In this document: positions 35,937 through 47,200 of the stretch, piece after piece
Position numbering within the stretch: position 1 is the first letter of the stretch
How the letters are laid out: every line of letters starts with the position of its first letter
The notes under the pieces: generated by a model
Told to the model about the DNA's origin: nothing
Databases searched by the model: none
What the model saw: only the letters and a program-made list of their open reading frames with translations
Made by a program: the position numbers and the translations under genes
Assembly: GCA_020205615.1 (NCBI GenBank)
Contig: JAINUW010000557.1
Location: forward strand, 1-64,000
Source of the DNA: Panax quinquefolius
Taxonomy: Eukaryota; Streptophyta; Magnoliopsida; Apiales; Araliaceae
Direction of reading: 5' to 3'
DNA: 64,000 nt

Positions 35937-36641
35937 TGAATATCTTTAGCCTATAGTGCAAAGATGAATGATTACCTGATGAATATCTTTGGCCCATAGT
36001 GCAAAGATGAACAGGTGTTGAGATGAACATGACCAACTGGTGATACAAATGAATATCTTTGGCCCGTAGTGCAAAGATGAATATTTGATTAAAGATGTAT
36101 ATTGATTGATGTTACAGGAATAAAATATTGATGACTGACTTTTAAATTCATAGATGATAGTAAATTTCATTTTCTACTTAACTCTTCTAATGAATTGTTA
36201 TTTCCGCTGCGAATATTGATCTAAAACTTGTTGTCTATTATATTCTATCAGGTTTTTCCCTGTTGAGGACTAACAATAATTTGTTCTATATTATCTTAGT
36301 CATAATATTCTTTACTGGGCTATTTGAGCTCACCCTTTTTATTTTTGTTCCATTTTTCTTCTCAGGAGATGAGAATTTAGCAGGAACTAGCCGGGGTATG
36401 GAGTGATGGTTCAAGATAGTTGTTTTAGCAATCCTCACTATTATGTAAAATAGTGCATCAATAATTGTAATAAGGGTTTTATCTGAGTGTGGATATTGTC
36501 TAGAAGACAATATTTGTATTTAAACTCACAGTTTATGTGTTGTCGTATTTTGCATGACAATTGTATTAATAAAGTTATAGTTGTTACCATGTTTTTGGCG
36601 ACTCATAATGGGTGATGTATACCTATTTTGGGGGCGTCACA
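35937..36641 (+). repeat. 5' LTR of chromovirus A, second part
   Basis: Resumes the LTR after the nested element and ends GGGGGCGTCACA. Contains three ATCTTTG/CAAAGAT hairpins (35942-36078), three further hairpins (36436-36560) and AATAAA at 36568-36573. Confidence 0.92.
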
Positions 36642-36643
36642 GT

Positions 36644-36655
36644 TGGTATTAGAGC
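36644..36655 (+). promoter_or_regulatory. Primer-binding site of chromovirus A, tRNA-iMet type
   Basis: TGGTATTAGAGC two bases after the LTR end. One mismatch to the common TGGTATCAGAGC. Confidence 0.85.
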
Positions 36656-36812
36656 TTAGGGATATGGTTTCTGACGGAGATCGGGGAATAGAACTAGGAG
36701 GGGAGAGACGAGTAAATCCTTCGCTAGTGTGTCCTACCTAAGCTTATTTGTTGGTTGGTCAGAATATAAGGATATTATGTGATATGTTAATTTCTTTAAT
36801 TAACCCTTGTTT

Positions 36813-37915
36813 TATGGCAGTATTTGAGAATGGTAACAATGGAGTAAATGAGACTGTGGAGACACCTTTAATCACCAATCAGAAGAACGTGCAACGGGAC
36901 AAAAATGTTCCTCCTGTAAACAACACCACTGATCAGACGATGAACAATGGGATGTTTAGAAGCTTTTTGCAGTTCATGCAAAATTAGACGAGGGATACTC
37001 GTGTACAAAATACAGGTGGAAATGATAGCAACATGCGGTTTATCACAGCCAAGCAGTTCAAAGAGTTGGGACCACCAGAATTCTGGGGAAAGCCGGATTC
37101 GATTAAGGCGGAAACGCGGGTCAAACAAATTACCAAAATATTCAATGTCTTGGGATGCACGGAGGAACAGAAGGTTCAATTCGCCACCTTTATGTTCCGT
37201 GGTGAGGAAGATTACTGGTGGGAATCTGTGAAGTGTACCCAGCCATCCACTCAACATGTCTTGGGAAACGTTTCAGAAACTGTTTAATGACAAGTAATTT
37301 CCTGAAAGTATTCGTCATTTGAAGGAGGGAGAGTTTATTAGACTGGAATAGAACAACATGACGGTGTCCTAGTACGAGGCGAAGTTCGCGGTGTTATCCA
37401 GGTTTGTACCTCATTTAGTAGAGAATGAGGAACGTATGACGCGGATGTTTCTGAGAGGTCTAAAACCTGAAATTCGTCAATACCTCATTTCTCACAAATT
37501 TTCTCTATATTCAGATGTTGTGAACAGGGCTCAATTATTAGAGCGAGATAATGAGTATGTTCTACCGAGGGACCAACAACACGATAATAATGGTACTGGT
37601 GGCAATGGCCATCGGAACAATGATAACCATCGTGGAGGAAAATATCCAGCCAAAAATGGTAACCACTTCGATGGTAATCATGGCCAAGATAATAGAAGAA
37701 ATGATTCAAGTTGAAAATTCTAAAAGAGAAGATTTAACGATGACGGGAAGACGTCGACAGCAGCACCAACACAAGCAACAAATTCTAGGGGAGGAGAAAG
37801 ACCGCTAGTTAGATGCTACAGATGCGGAGAAGAGGGACACATAAGTCCAAACTGTTCACAGCCTTCCAAGGTATGTTTTAGTTATGGAAAAGACGATCAT
37901 ATAGCTTGAGATTGT
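36813..37915 (+). pseudogene. gag (capsid and nucleocapsid), chromovirus A
   Basis: A frame starts at 36813 (MAVFENGNNGVNETVETPL), stops at a TAG (36985-36987) and continues as FKELGPPEFWGKPD, then FNVLGCTEEQKVQFATFMFR, with WW in the EDYWWESVK segment of Retrotrans_gag. Further TAA/TAG codons occur near 37295, 37350 and 37370. The frame from 37391 (SRFVPHLVENEERMTRMFLR, GLKPEIRQYL) leads to an Asn/Gly/His-rich linker and the zinc knuckle CYRCGEEGHISPNC at about 37817-37858. A second knuckle (from 37873) is degenerate. Start choice is uncertain because relatives B and C appear to start about 12 bases later. Confidence 0.85.
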
Positions 37916-37979
37916 CATGTAACAAAACCAAGTCCAGCGGGGATGGTGACTCCAAAGGTTGTCCCGGACAAGTCAAAGT

Positions 37980-38470
37980 CAGCGGTTCATGGAAGAACGT
38001 TTGTCGTGACTGTCCAAAACGCGAGAAACCCGAATGAAGTTATCACGGGTTAGCTAATCATAAACTCTTACGAATTTTATACCTTATTAGATACCGGTTC
38101 TACCCATTCTTTTATCTCTCCTATTTGTGCTCAACGTTTGAACTTGACTCCTGAGAAATTAGACTTTGACTTATCTATTGAAACTTCGTTAGGAGAAACT
38201 TTCGTTACATCCACTATTTATAAATTTTACTTGATTCAGGTTGGCACCATCACATTACCTGTTGATCTTATTCCTTTGAAAATACTCGCATTTGATGTGA
38301 TTTTAGGGATTGATTGGTTAACCACTCATCATTCTAAAATTGATTATTTTCGTAAGGTTGTTAGTTTTCATATTCCTAACCAACCTGTTGTACAAATTCA
38401 AGCAACCAAACCATTAAAGTCAATCACTGTCATATCAAGCCATAAAGCCATTCGTTTATTAAAAAATTGA
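37980..38470 (+). pseudogene. Retropepsin-like protease, chromovirus A
   Basis: Reads NEVITG, a stop, then YTLLDTGSTHSFISP (active-site DTG intact, about 38083-38120), QRLNLTPEKLDFDLSIET, and the flap/second half with ILAFDVILGIDWLTTHHSKI. The frame is open from 38138 to 38470. An upstream TAG near 38050 breaks the join to gag. Confidence 0.85.
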
Positions 38471-38494
38471 TGTCAAGCTTTCTTAGCCCATGTT

Positions 38495-39360
38495 ATGGAC
38501 TTGAACAAAAACACGTTAGATTTGAATAATATTTCTATTGTTAGTGAATTTCCTGATGTATTTCCTGCGAATTTCTTGGCCTACCCCCTGAGCGTGATAT
38601 TGAATTTTGTATCGACCTTGAACCCGGTACAAAACCCATTTCTAAAATCTCATATCGAATGGCTTCTATTGAACTTCAGGAGTTAAAAACCCAACTACAG
38701 GAGTTGGTACCCTAGCCTCTATCTGGTGAATTCCTTTGTGGAATGAACCAAAGCCAGACTCTCCGTAGGGGATGCCATATTCGTGCGATAGTAAACTGAT
38801 ATGTGCCATTGTGACATGATATCCAAGGTTGGGATATGAGTCACAATTGAGAGCAGCCTAAGTCAGTAATCGAAATACGTAGCTTTCTAGGCTTAGCTGG
38901 TTATTATCGGAGATTCATGTAAGGATTTTCTCGAATCACTACTCCATTAACTCAGTTGACTCGTAATGATGCAAAATTCGAATGGAGCGATGAATATGAG
39001 AAGAGCTTCCAAGAACTCAAGATGAGACTCATTTCGGCACCTGTTTTGACTCATGGAAAAGCGAACGTGGTAGCTGACGCATTGAGTAGAAGATCGTATG
39101 CGAGTAAGAGTGCGATATTGTCGAACACAAAGACCCATTTTGTAAGAATTACAAAGGATGGAGATAGAGTTAAAGGCTCAAAGTACCCACGTGATGGTAT
39201 CAAATATACGAGTAGAACCGACTTTAAATTTAAAGTTGCTAAAGCTATAGACCTAGAGCTGATGAATATGAAGAAGAAGGTGCAAGAAGTCGTTATTCTA
39301 AAAGCAATAATAGACGATGTGAGAAAAGCTCAAACCTTCAATTTATTGGTCCATTTGAAA
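38495..39360 (+). pseudogene. RT, RNase H and integrase edges only, cores deleted (chromovirus A)
   Basis: Three joints replace most of pol. First, the RT start (FPDVFPAN..., then [17 protein letters not shown]) stops at about 38715. After about 145 bp of unrelated sequence, the RT end appears (EIRSFLGLAGYYRRFM, about 38868-38920). Second, after SFQELKMRLISAPVLTHG the sequence jumps at about 39056 to the RNase H end [13 protein letters not shown]. Third, after MKKKVQEVVILK (start of the integrase region) it jumps at about 39300-39360 to the region just before the chromodomain. The FIDD box, RNase H acidic residues and integrase triad are all absent. Confidence 0.85.
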
Positions 39361-39719
39361 TACTCGATTGAGTAGGAACTGTGGCCTATAGACTCGTTTT
39401 ACCACCAAGTATGTCGCGTGTTCATAACGTTTTTCACGTATCGATGTTACATAAATATGTGGACGACCCAAACCACATTATTAAGTTAGAACCAGATGAG
39501 ATAACCAAAAATTTAACGTACGAGGAAGTACCTGCCAAGATCTTCGATAGGAAGGAGCATGTCCTACGCACAAAGGTTATACCACAAGTTAAGGTTTTGT
39601 GGAGGAATCATGCTATTGAAGAAATGACCTGGGAGTTAGAATCAAAAATGAAAGCGAGGTACCCTCATCTTTTCGAAACACCAGGTACGTACGTCAACTT
39701 CGAGGATGAAATTTCATAA
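39361..39719 (+). pseudogene. Integrase C-terminus with chromodomain, chromovirus A
   Basis: Open frame from 39381 to the TAA at 39717: AYRLVLPPSMSRVHNVFHVS, MLHKYVDDPNHII, then the chromodomain-like part KVLWRNHAIEEMTWELESKM ending KARYPHLFETPG. In chromoviruses this domain follows integrase and is thought to direct insertion into heterochromatin. The 112-codon segment is undamaged, unlike the rest of pol, but has lost its integrase. Confidence 0.85.
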
Positions 39720-39730
39720 GGAGGGGAGGT
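39717..39730 (+). promoter_or_regulatory. Polypurine tract of chromovirus A
   Basis: TAAGGAGGGGAGGT abuts the 3' LTR. The same tract, reverse-complemented, is at 53674-53688 (C) and, altered, at 28092-28106 (B). Confidence 0.88.
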
Positions 39731-42360
39731 TGTAAGAGCCCAAATTTTTATAAATGAAATTGAATTTCCTCTATTTATTATTTTGAAATAGTAAGGGGTT
39801 GATTTGATTAATGTGGTTAGTTATGGGTAAAATGCGCAAATATCTTAAATAAGCAAGTGGTTATAAAATATTCATTGTTGTCGTGGAATATTCCTGCTAT
39901 CGGGAATATTCGCATACGACAGCCTTGACCTTTAATGGGCCCATAACTGGAAAAGCGATTGGATGAAGAAAACGATAAGTATGAGTTTTTTATAAATAAC
40001 GGCGAAGTTATTACCAATTAACTTTGTTGGAATACCAAGTGGTTAAAACACACGATGTCGCGGTTTTGCACGATGCTTACACGGTATTACACCATTTATT
40101 GATTCTTACATAAGAAGGCACTACTCAATAATTGTTACAGTAATTAATATTCAATATTTAATTTTATTGATTAAATAATTGCTACGTTGATATTTTATAT
40201 TATTGTTGTTTCCATAATTGTCATCACACAATATTTTCCATTATCATATCAATAATTTATATTATTTGAATAATATTATTAGATAACATTATTGGCAATG
40301 TCTAAGGAAGTTCCGCAGGAGAAGGGTTTTGGTCACCTAATTGCGGCTAATAAGGAGAAATCCTTATCGGAAAGCCCCTCTTTCACAGGAACGACTTTGG
40401 TTGTCATTATTGTGATTACGTAATATTATTTGTGAATAATTAATTATTAATTTATATGATAAGGAAAATATTTATTTATGGATATAAATGGAGGAATTTT
40501 TAGAAAGGTGACAATTATTGAAAATTGATATTTTATCTTTTTACGATAAAATAATTCATTTAAATATATTATTATATTACATTACAAATGTATAATGTGA
40601 TAATATAATAATATAATAATGGTGATATTTTTACAATGAATGTGTGATATATGAGTAATTAAGGAGGAAGAGTATTTTTGTTACAATAAATGCTAAAAAC
40701 ATGTTAAACATGTTGGTGGACCCCATTTTTTACTGAAAATTGATTATAACCTACAAAATCGTCCGTATGTAGATTTCAGTCAATTTTTGTTTAAAATATA
40801 GAAAAAATTAAAGCTACAAAGTTGTAGAGAATTGAATTCCCTATGGAATGGACATAAGATTTGAATTTTTCTGATAAAAGGGCTATTTATTATTAATTAT
40901 TGAAGTTTCGGAATAATTGATTTTTGGAGTTTAAAATAATTATTTTACGAAAAACGTTTTTTGCAATTGGGTGGGCCCCACATGTGTTGTAAATGTGCTA
41001 AATTCAGATTTCAAGAGGTGGGCGTGAATTTTTTTAATAAATATTATTATTTTATTAAATTTTCTACTTTGGTGTTCTAAGTATTTTCCTATAAATAGGG
41101 TGCTTAGGTTAGAATTGAAAATCATACCAGAATCTGAAGTTTTCTCTCTCTATATTATTGAGCGTATTTTTATGAGTATTTTGATACTTTGGGTGTTGCT
41201 ATACGGTGCAAGTTTCCTTCAGCATTATATCTAATATTCCAGCCAGAAGTACTGTCCTTTTGAGGTAAGGGATGTTATTTTTTTCGTAAATAATATTATT
41301 TCTTTCAATATCATTATGCCAAAATATTAGTATAATTTTTCTTGTGAAATTTCTACCTTTTCGTGTTGGGGTTACTATTCACATATACGATACTATTCAC
41401 GAATACGGCACTATTCACAGAAAAATTAAATTTTTGTTCTTTATCCAAGATGTCTATTATGGGTACTATCTTTGATTGTATCCATGTTTTAATCTTCATT
41501 CTTAAATTTTACTCCACTATGGTTTATTATGGAGTATTTTTTTAACTTGGATTATCTAAAGTACGAATATCTAATCTTTGTCCTTTTATCGCACTGGATT
41601 CGTTCTTTAAAATATTTTTCATCATCCTCAGTCGTTAATGGTGATACTTGATGAATATATTTAGCATATAGTGCAAATATGAATGATTACTTGATGAATA
41701 TCTTTGGCCCATAGTGCAAAGATGAACAGGTGTTGAGATGAACATGACCAACTGGTGATACAAATGAATATCTTTGGCTCGTAGTGAAAAGATGAATATT
41801 TGATTCAAGATATATATTGATTGATGTTACAGGGATAAAATATTGATGATGGACTTTTAAATTCATAGATGATAGTAGATTTCATTCTCTACTTAACTCT
41901 TCTAATGAATTGTTATTTTCGCTGCGAATATTGATCTAAAACTTGTTGTCTATTATATTTCTATCAGATTTTTCCCTGTTGAGGACTAACGATAATTTGT
42001 TCTATATTATCTTAGTTATAATATTCTTTACTGGGCTAGTTGAGCTCACCTTTTTCCTTTTCGTTCGATTTCTCTTTTCAGGGGGTGAGAATTTAGCAGG
42101 AACTAGCCGGGGTATGGAGTGATGATTCAAGATAGTTGTTATAGTAGTCCTCACTATTTTGTAAAATAGTGTATCAATAATGGTAATGAGGACTTATTTG
42201 AGTGTGGATATTGTCTAGAAGACAATATTTGTATTTAAACTCACAGTTTATGTGTTGTCGTATTTTGCACGACAATTGTATTAATAAAGTTGTAGTTATT
42301 TCAGTACCATGTTTTTGGCGACTCAGAATGGGTGATGTATACCTATTTTGGGGCGTCACA
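39731..42360 (+). repeat. 3' LTR of chromovirus A
   Basis: Starts TGTAAGAGCCC and ends GGGGCGTCACA, followed by TAACC. TATA box at 41090-41097, AATAAA at 42283-42288. Matches 23610-25517 plus 35937-36641 closely by eye. Confidence 0.93.
42152..42275 (+). promoter_or_regulatory. Hairpin module near the LTR poly(A) signal (chromovirus A, 3' LTR)
   Basis: Three perfect or near-perfect hairpins: CACTATT/AATAGTG (42152-42171, 6-nt loop), ATATTGTCT/AGACAATAT (42208-42228, 3-nt loop) and TTGTCG/CGACAA (42255-42275, 9-nt loop), followed by AATAAA at 42283. Equivalents are at 36436-36560 in the 5' LTR, and partly in B, C and D. Confidence 0.6.
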
Positions 42361-42365
42361 TAACC

Positions 42366-43336
42366 AACCCATTTGGTTCCAGTTAATATGGTTTGACCCA
42401 ACAGTTAACTAACTATATTGTCAGGTCTAGACATGACACTCTCCGTGGCGGTGTGATTAGTCCACGACGTCTCCATTTTGGGCTCCGGAGGAAGTGAGCC
42501 ATTTGGTGTCTTGTTGTGGGAGGCGTATGGGTTAACCCTAGTTTTCTGTTCTGCGGATTTGTGATGTTGTGCCAAACACACCTATCCGATTTGCATACAT
42601 TTGGATTCGTGGTGCAATGTGTAATTTACGTGTGTGGCATTATTTTGGTTACCTATGTGACATTATTTTGACTTGCCTGTGTGGCATTGTTTTGACTTGC
42701 ATGTGTGGCAATGTATATTTCTGAGCTCACTCTGTATGAAATATCACCCAACCATTTGATTCAGCTTATTATTTCATTGTATTGGTTTTGTTTGTTTCTG
42801 TTTAGTTCAATTCATTGAGTTAGTTACTTCAGTTCATTATTTCTTTACTCTTCTATTGGTTTTGTTAATTCTGTTGATTTAGATATATTCCATTCAGATC
42901 TTTGGAGATTATATTTTCGTCAGTATTTACACTTGAGGCTTTGTTTAATATTTTGTCTCAGTTAATTTCGTATTTCAGTTGTATATCTTTTGTATCTTTA
43001 TATCCGTACTGGGCAATTGGCTCATGCTGTATTTTTTTTCTTCTAGCAGGTTTGCAGGGGTGATTCAGGGCTAGTGTGATGAGAGTGTTGCCTTTGACCA
43101 TCTAGGTTGATTCAATTTTTGGTTTTGATTATTTTGACTCTAGTTGGAGAATTGTATTTAGTACTTCATTAATAGATATCATTATTACATATTTGAGGTC
43201 ATTAGTGCCCTGTTTACTTATTTTGACGTTTGTTGTGCTTTGCACGTGACCTCCCTTTCCTTTTTGGGAAGTTATTTTGAGGTTTGTTGTGCTTTGCACC
43301 TGACCTCCATTTCCTTTTCGGGAAGAGAGTGTTACA
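42366..43336 (+). repeat. LTR-like debris, probably 3' part of another chromovirus LTR
   Basis: No gene. Contains TGAGCTCACTC, TTCTAGCAGGTTTGCAGGGG and an end-like GAGTGTTACA at 43327-43336, features also seen in chromovirus LTRs. Two local duplications: about three TGTGTGGCATTATTTTGACT units (42615-42715) and two copies of a roughly 55-bp unit (43220-43325). No start or target duplication found. Confidence 0.4.
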
Positions 43337-44149
43337 AATTTAATGAATTAGTTAATTAGAATGTTCACCTTAATTCTATCATCTGTAGATTTAAGTTGAT
43401 TCGTTTATGATACATTGAAAGATAGTCATAAATATTGATGAGTTCTCGATTAACAATCCAGAATAGTTAGCATAACTTAACATGAAGTATATGGATCTAA
43501 GTGAAACAATAAGTGAAATTGTAGTCTCAAGTTTTCATAATCTGTTTTCAACCTTGTGGTAGTTAGTTTTAGTTTAATTAATTGCTTATTTTTATAAATT
43601 CAAAGATTTAATCAATTGTTTAATAAAATTGAGTTAATACACAATAATTGGTAGTTGTTATTATAAATTGCAATTTTTTTGTGGGAACGATACTCTACTT
43701 ATATTATATTACTAGTTAATCATGTATACTTGCATGTGGTGCTAATATAGATTAGGCAAACAATTGGTAGTAAAACTTTAAAATTGAATTCATAATACTT
43801 AACAGGACGAGTGAAATTCAAAATAGACATTATTAATTATCTCGACAAAACTTATTTACAGATAATAATCTTTTTGAAGCAGATTGAACATGTACTTATT
43901 TAAAATCAATATAAAGAGTTTTTTTTATTAAAAAAATAATAAAATCAATAAATCGAATTCGAATCGTTCGAACAGTTTTCAAATCAAACGAACCGAGCAT
44001 CTCGAACTATTCATGAATTTTATCGAACCATTTCAAGTTGTTCATATATATTCTATCGAGATCTTATGCAAACATGACTCGATAACTAAGTTGAGCAAAA
44101 TCTTATTGAACCGAACCACTTATATACTACAGAGTATGGAAGAAAATAT
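43337..44149 (+). other. Athila-like LTR end fragment, then AT-rich DNA
   Basis: 43670-43745 resembles the Athila LTR ends at 20055 and 13228 (GTGGGAACGATACTCTACTT, then GTATACTTGCATGTGG) but lacks a PBS. From 43770 to 44149 I see no feature beyond AT-rich sequence. Confidence 0.4.
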
Positions 44150-44220
44150 TATTTCATATGAATACTGAACAAAAATAATATCTCTTACCTTAAAAAGGAG
44201 AGTATTCCAATTGGTATAGC

Positions 44221-47200
44221 TGTAACGCCCTAGAAAATTTGGATTTTTGAGAATTAAAATTTTATTTTGATTATGTGGATTAAATGAATTTATTTCATTA
44301 TTTATGGGAGTAAGCTAATTGAAGGTCGATTCATGACCTGAACATATTGGAACGTCAGTAGTATTTTGACTACATTGATAGAATTAAAGTGTTTGAATTT
44401 CCAAGAGCGAAAATAAAAGCTTTCAGGAAATTTTCCGAAAACACTATTCACGCATTTCCTTCTCGGGAATTATTTTTGAACTTCCGAGAAATACGTAATG
44501 ATAGAATATCGAGGTGAGATATAATATCCAATAATATTTCAGTTATGGCAAATGCGTTTTTTCATCATGCGGACTTAAAACCTAACGGTTAAGGAAAGTG
44601 AGTTCCGAGAAGGAATTTAAATGCGTATAATGAATTAAAGCTATGATTGTATAATACGTAGGTATTATACGAGGTAATGAATACGAGTATAATATGAGGT
44701 ATTATACGAGTATGTATGAATGATGGAATGTCGTATATTAAATAAGTATACGAGTTAGAATACGAGATTAATACGTAAATTATACGTTATAAGGCTTTAA
44801 GCCAAATGTAATGGACTTATAGGATTGAATAAGAAATTGGTAGAGTTCAATGAGAATTTAGATGCAAGCCCAACAAGGAATAAGCTAGATTAATTAAGTA
44901 AGTCCAATGTAATGATCCATTGGATAAGTAGGATCCATGGTGCAACCCATGGGTAGACTTGATGGGCAAGAACTTTATGTGATGCCCAAGTACTTTATGT
45001 GATGATCAAGTGTTGTGGTGAACAAGAAATTAATGTGGCTAGCAAGTTTACTTAGAGCCAAAGTAATGAATAGTAAGGAGGTTAATAAGGAGGTGGAGGG
45101 CCTAAATGACTATTCTACCCTCACTTTGTCAAGCCTATAAATAGAGAGCTCATAATTCATTTGTTGCTTGATCAAATTCCTTTCAACTTTCTCTTACAAA
45201 GTAACTTAAGTGTTAGAGAGAATAAGAACTTTTAAGTCAAAGCTTCCTTTGTTAGATTTTCCAAGAAGAAGAAGTTAGACATCAAAGGTAATGATCTTGT
45301 GTCCAATATTCTTCTATCTCTATCATAAGAGGATGATAAGAGAAGTGTAATTAATGAACATGTATGCTAAGAACATATAAGAATTGAGTTATGAATGGAC
45401 TTCAGTCGAATAAGTTATGAAGAAGCAACTTGAACCTAAATAAGTTGATAACTTATGATGAACTTGTAATTTGTTTGTCATATGAAGTTAGTATGTTGGA
45501 TATGATATGAAAACATTGAGTAAAGGACTTAAATCAATAATAAGTCATAAGTAAATGAAATCATGAAAGTTATAAGTTGATAAGCCACGAACTTATGAAG
45601 AATAAGTCAAAACCAAATTTGAAAATAAGTTAATGTAATAAGTAGTTTGAAATGTTTATATGATGGTTAGAATCCATTTAGAACAATGATCAAATCGTTA
45701 TTAATGAAGTTATGCCGGAATTCACACGATTGGACGTTAAGCGTTGACTTCGTGAAATTCCCATAATGGAAGTCGTATTTTGTGTTTGAACTCGAAAATC
45801 TTGGTTTTTGATGGAGACAAGTCATATTTGGAATTATAGAGTTGCGGACTCGAAAATGACCGAATTCCGACTTAGAACGAAGAAACGAGCGTTGAACGTT
45901 CACGAACGTTTATCGTTTTCGTTAAAAATGGACTAATAGGTGAATTTTGAGCTAACGAAGTCAAATAGATAAAATTCTTGCATGACTGTGTAGAGTATGT
46001 AATTTGTGAACCGTAGGCTTTTGAACGATCCAATTCAGACTTATAACGAAGAAGTTATGTGTCCGGAGTTTCACCTAGAATTCTACAAAAGTCAAATTTT
46101 CTATAGGCCTGAGTTGGTAGCCGCTGGCCAACCCAAGGCCAACTCATTAGCAATGAACTAAGGTATAAATATAACATTGCTAAGGCATTGTTAGACACTT
46201 AATGTATGATGATTAAAGGTTGATAACCAATTGAATGTGAACGTAATGAGAACAACGTAATGTGCTAAGTTGGTTGTAGAAATTTGTTGACCAAGTTGAT
46301 TATGAATCCAATGGTTTGCAATACCAGTATGGGTTATGTAATTACTTAATGAATGTGATAAGACCTTTCCTAAATCACTATTATAGTGATGACTTTAGGA
46401 ATTTAATGTTGTTTAATGAGTAGTTAAACGACAAACGTAAAGTATAAGGAACGTGAACTGTATTCAATAATGATAAAGACTATAACGTTAAGAGTTACAA
46501 CTAAAAGTTGTTAAGTAATACGTAAATGTAAACGGTATGCAATAAAGTGTACTTAACAAATGACGATCGAGTTTCGATTAATAATGTAAGGATGTTAGTA
46601 AGCCGTGAGGAAGGATGATTAACTCGAAACGAGTTCTATTAATGAAGTAAATCCACGTAAGACATAGAAGAGAAAGAAGTTGGTAAGAATAATGTAAAAT
46701 ATAATGGCAAGCCGGAACCAATAGTAACAAATCTAATATATGATTAGATTGAGATGAAGGGTAAGATTCATTAGGAACCATGTATGTTCATTCATGACCT
46801 AATGTGGTATGTTATGTGGTTATGTGTTGTAGAGACCGTAAAGACTGAAAGGAAATGTTATTTATCTTGTAGCGAATATTCGAAGGCAAGTTTTTCTTAA
46901 ACGCTTTTCTAACCTTCGTGTTAGCTAAGTTTTACGTGATTCATGTTATGAGATGCATGAATTATTTTACGAAAAATGTCGATGCCAATTTTAACTCAGC
47001 TAGACTAATCTTAAAGATTGATTGATTTATTTACAAGTCTTTCAATATAGAATTGTTAATGCTATCCTACGCCAATTGTTTGGTACGGATTCAAGGTAAG
47101 CATAAGTATGAGTAAACAAATGTATTTTCATCGATTATTCGATGGGCACGCGAGGTTGCCAAAACTTAAACGTACACACGTTTAATGGATGTAATGTTGA

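Larger units (their letters stand above)
23610..42360 (+). mobile_element. Chromovirus A (Tekay/Del-like Ty3/gypsy), split by chromovirus B
   Basis: LTRs of about 2.6 kb start TGTAAGACCCC or TGTAAGAGCCC and end GGGCGTCACA. TAACC lies on both sides (23605-23609 and 42361-42365). The 5' LTR is split at 25517 by chromovirus B and resumes at 35937. The internal region (36642-39730) is only 3.1 kb against 4.8 kb in B and C, because the RT, RNase H and integrase cores are deleted. PBS (36644) and polypurine tract (39717-39730) are present. Confidence 0.93.
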
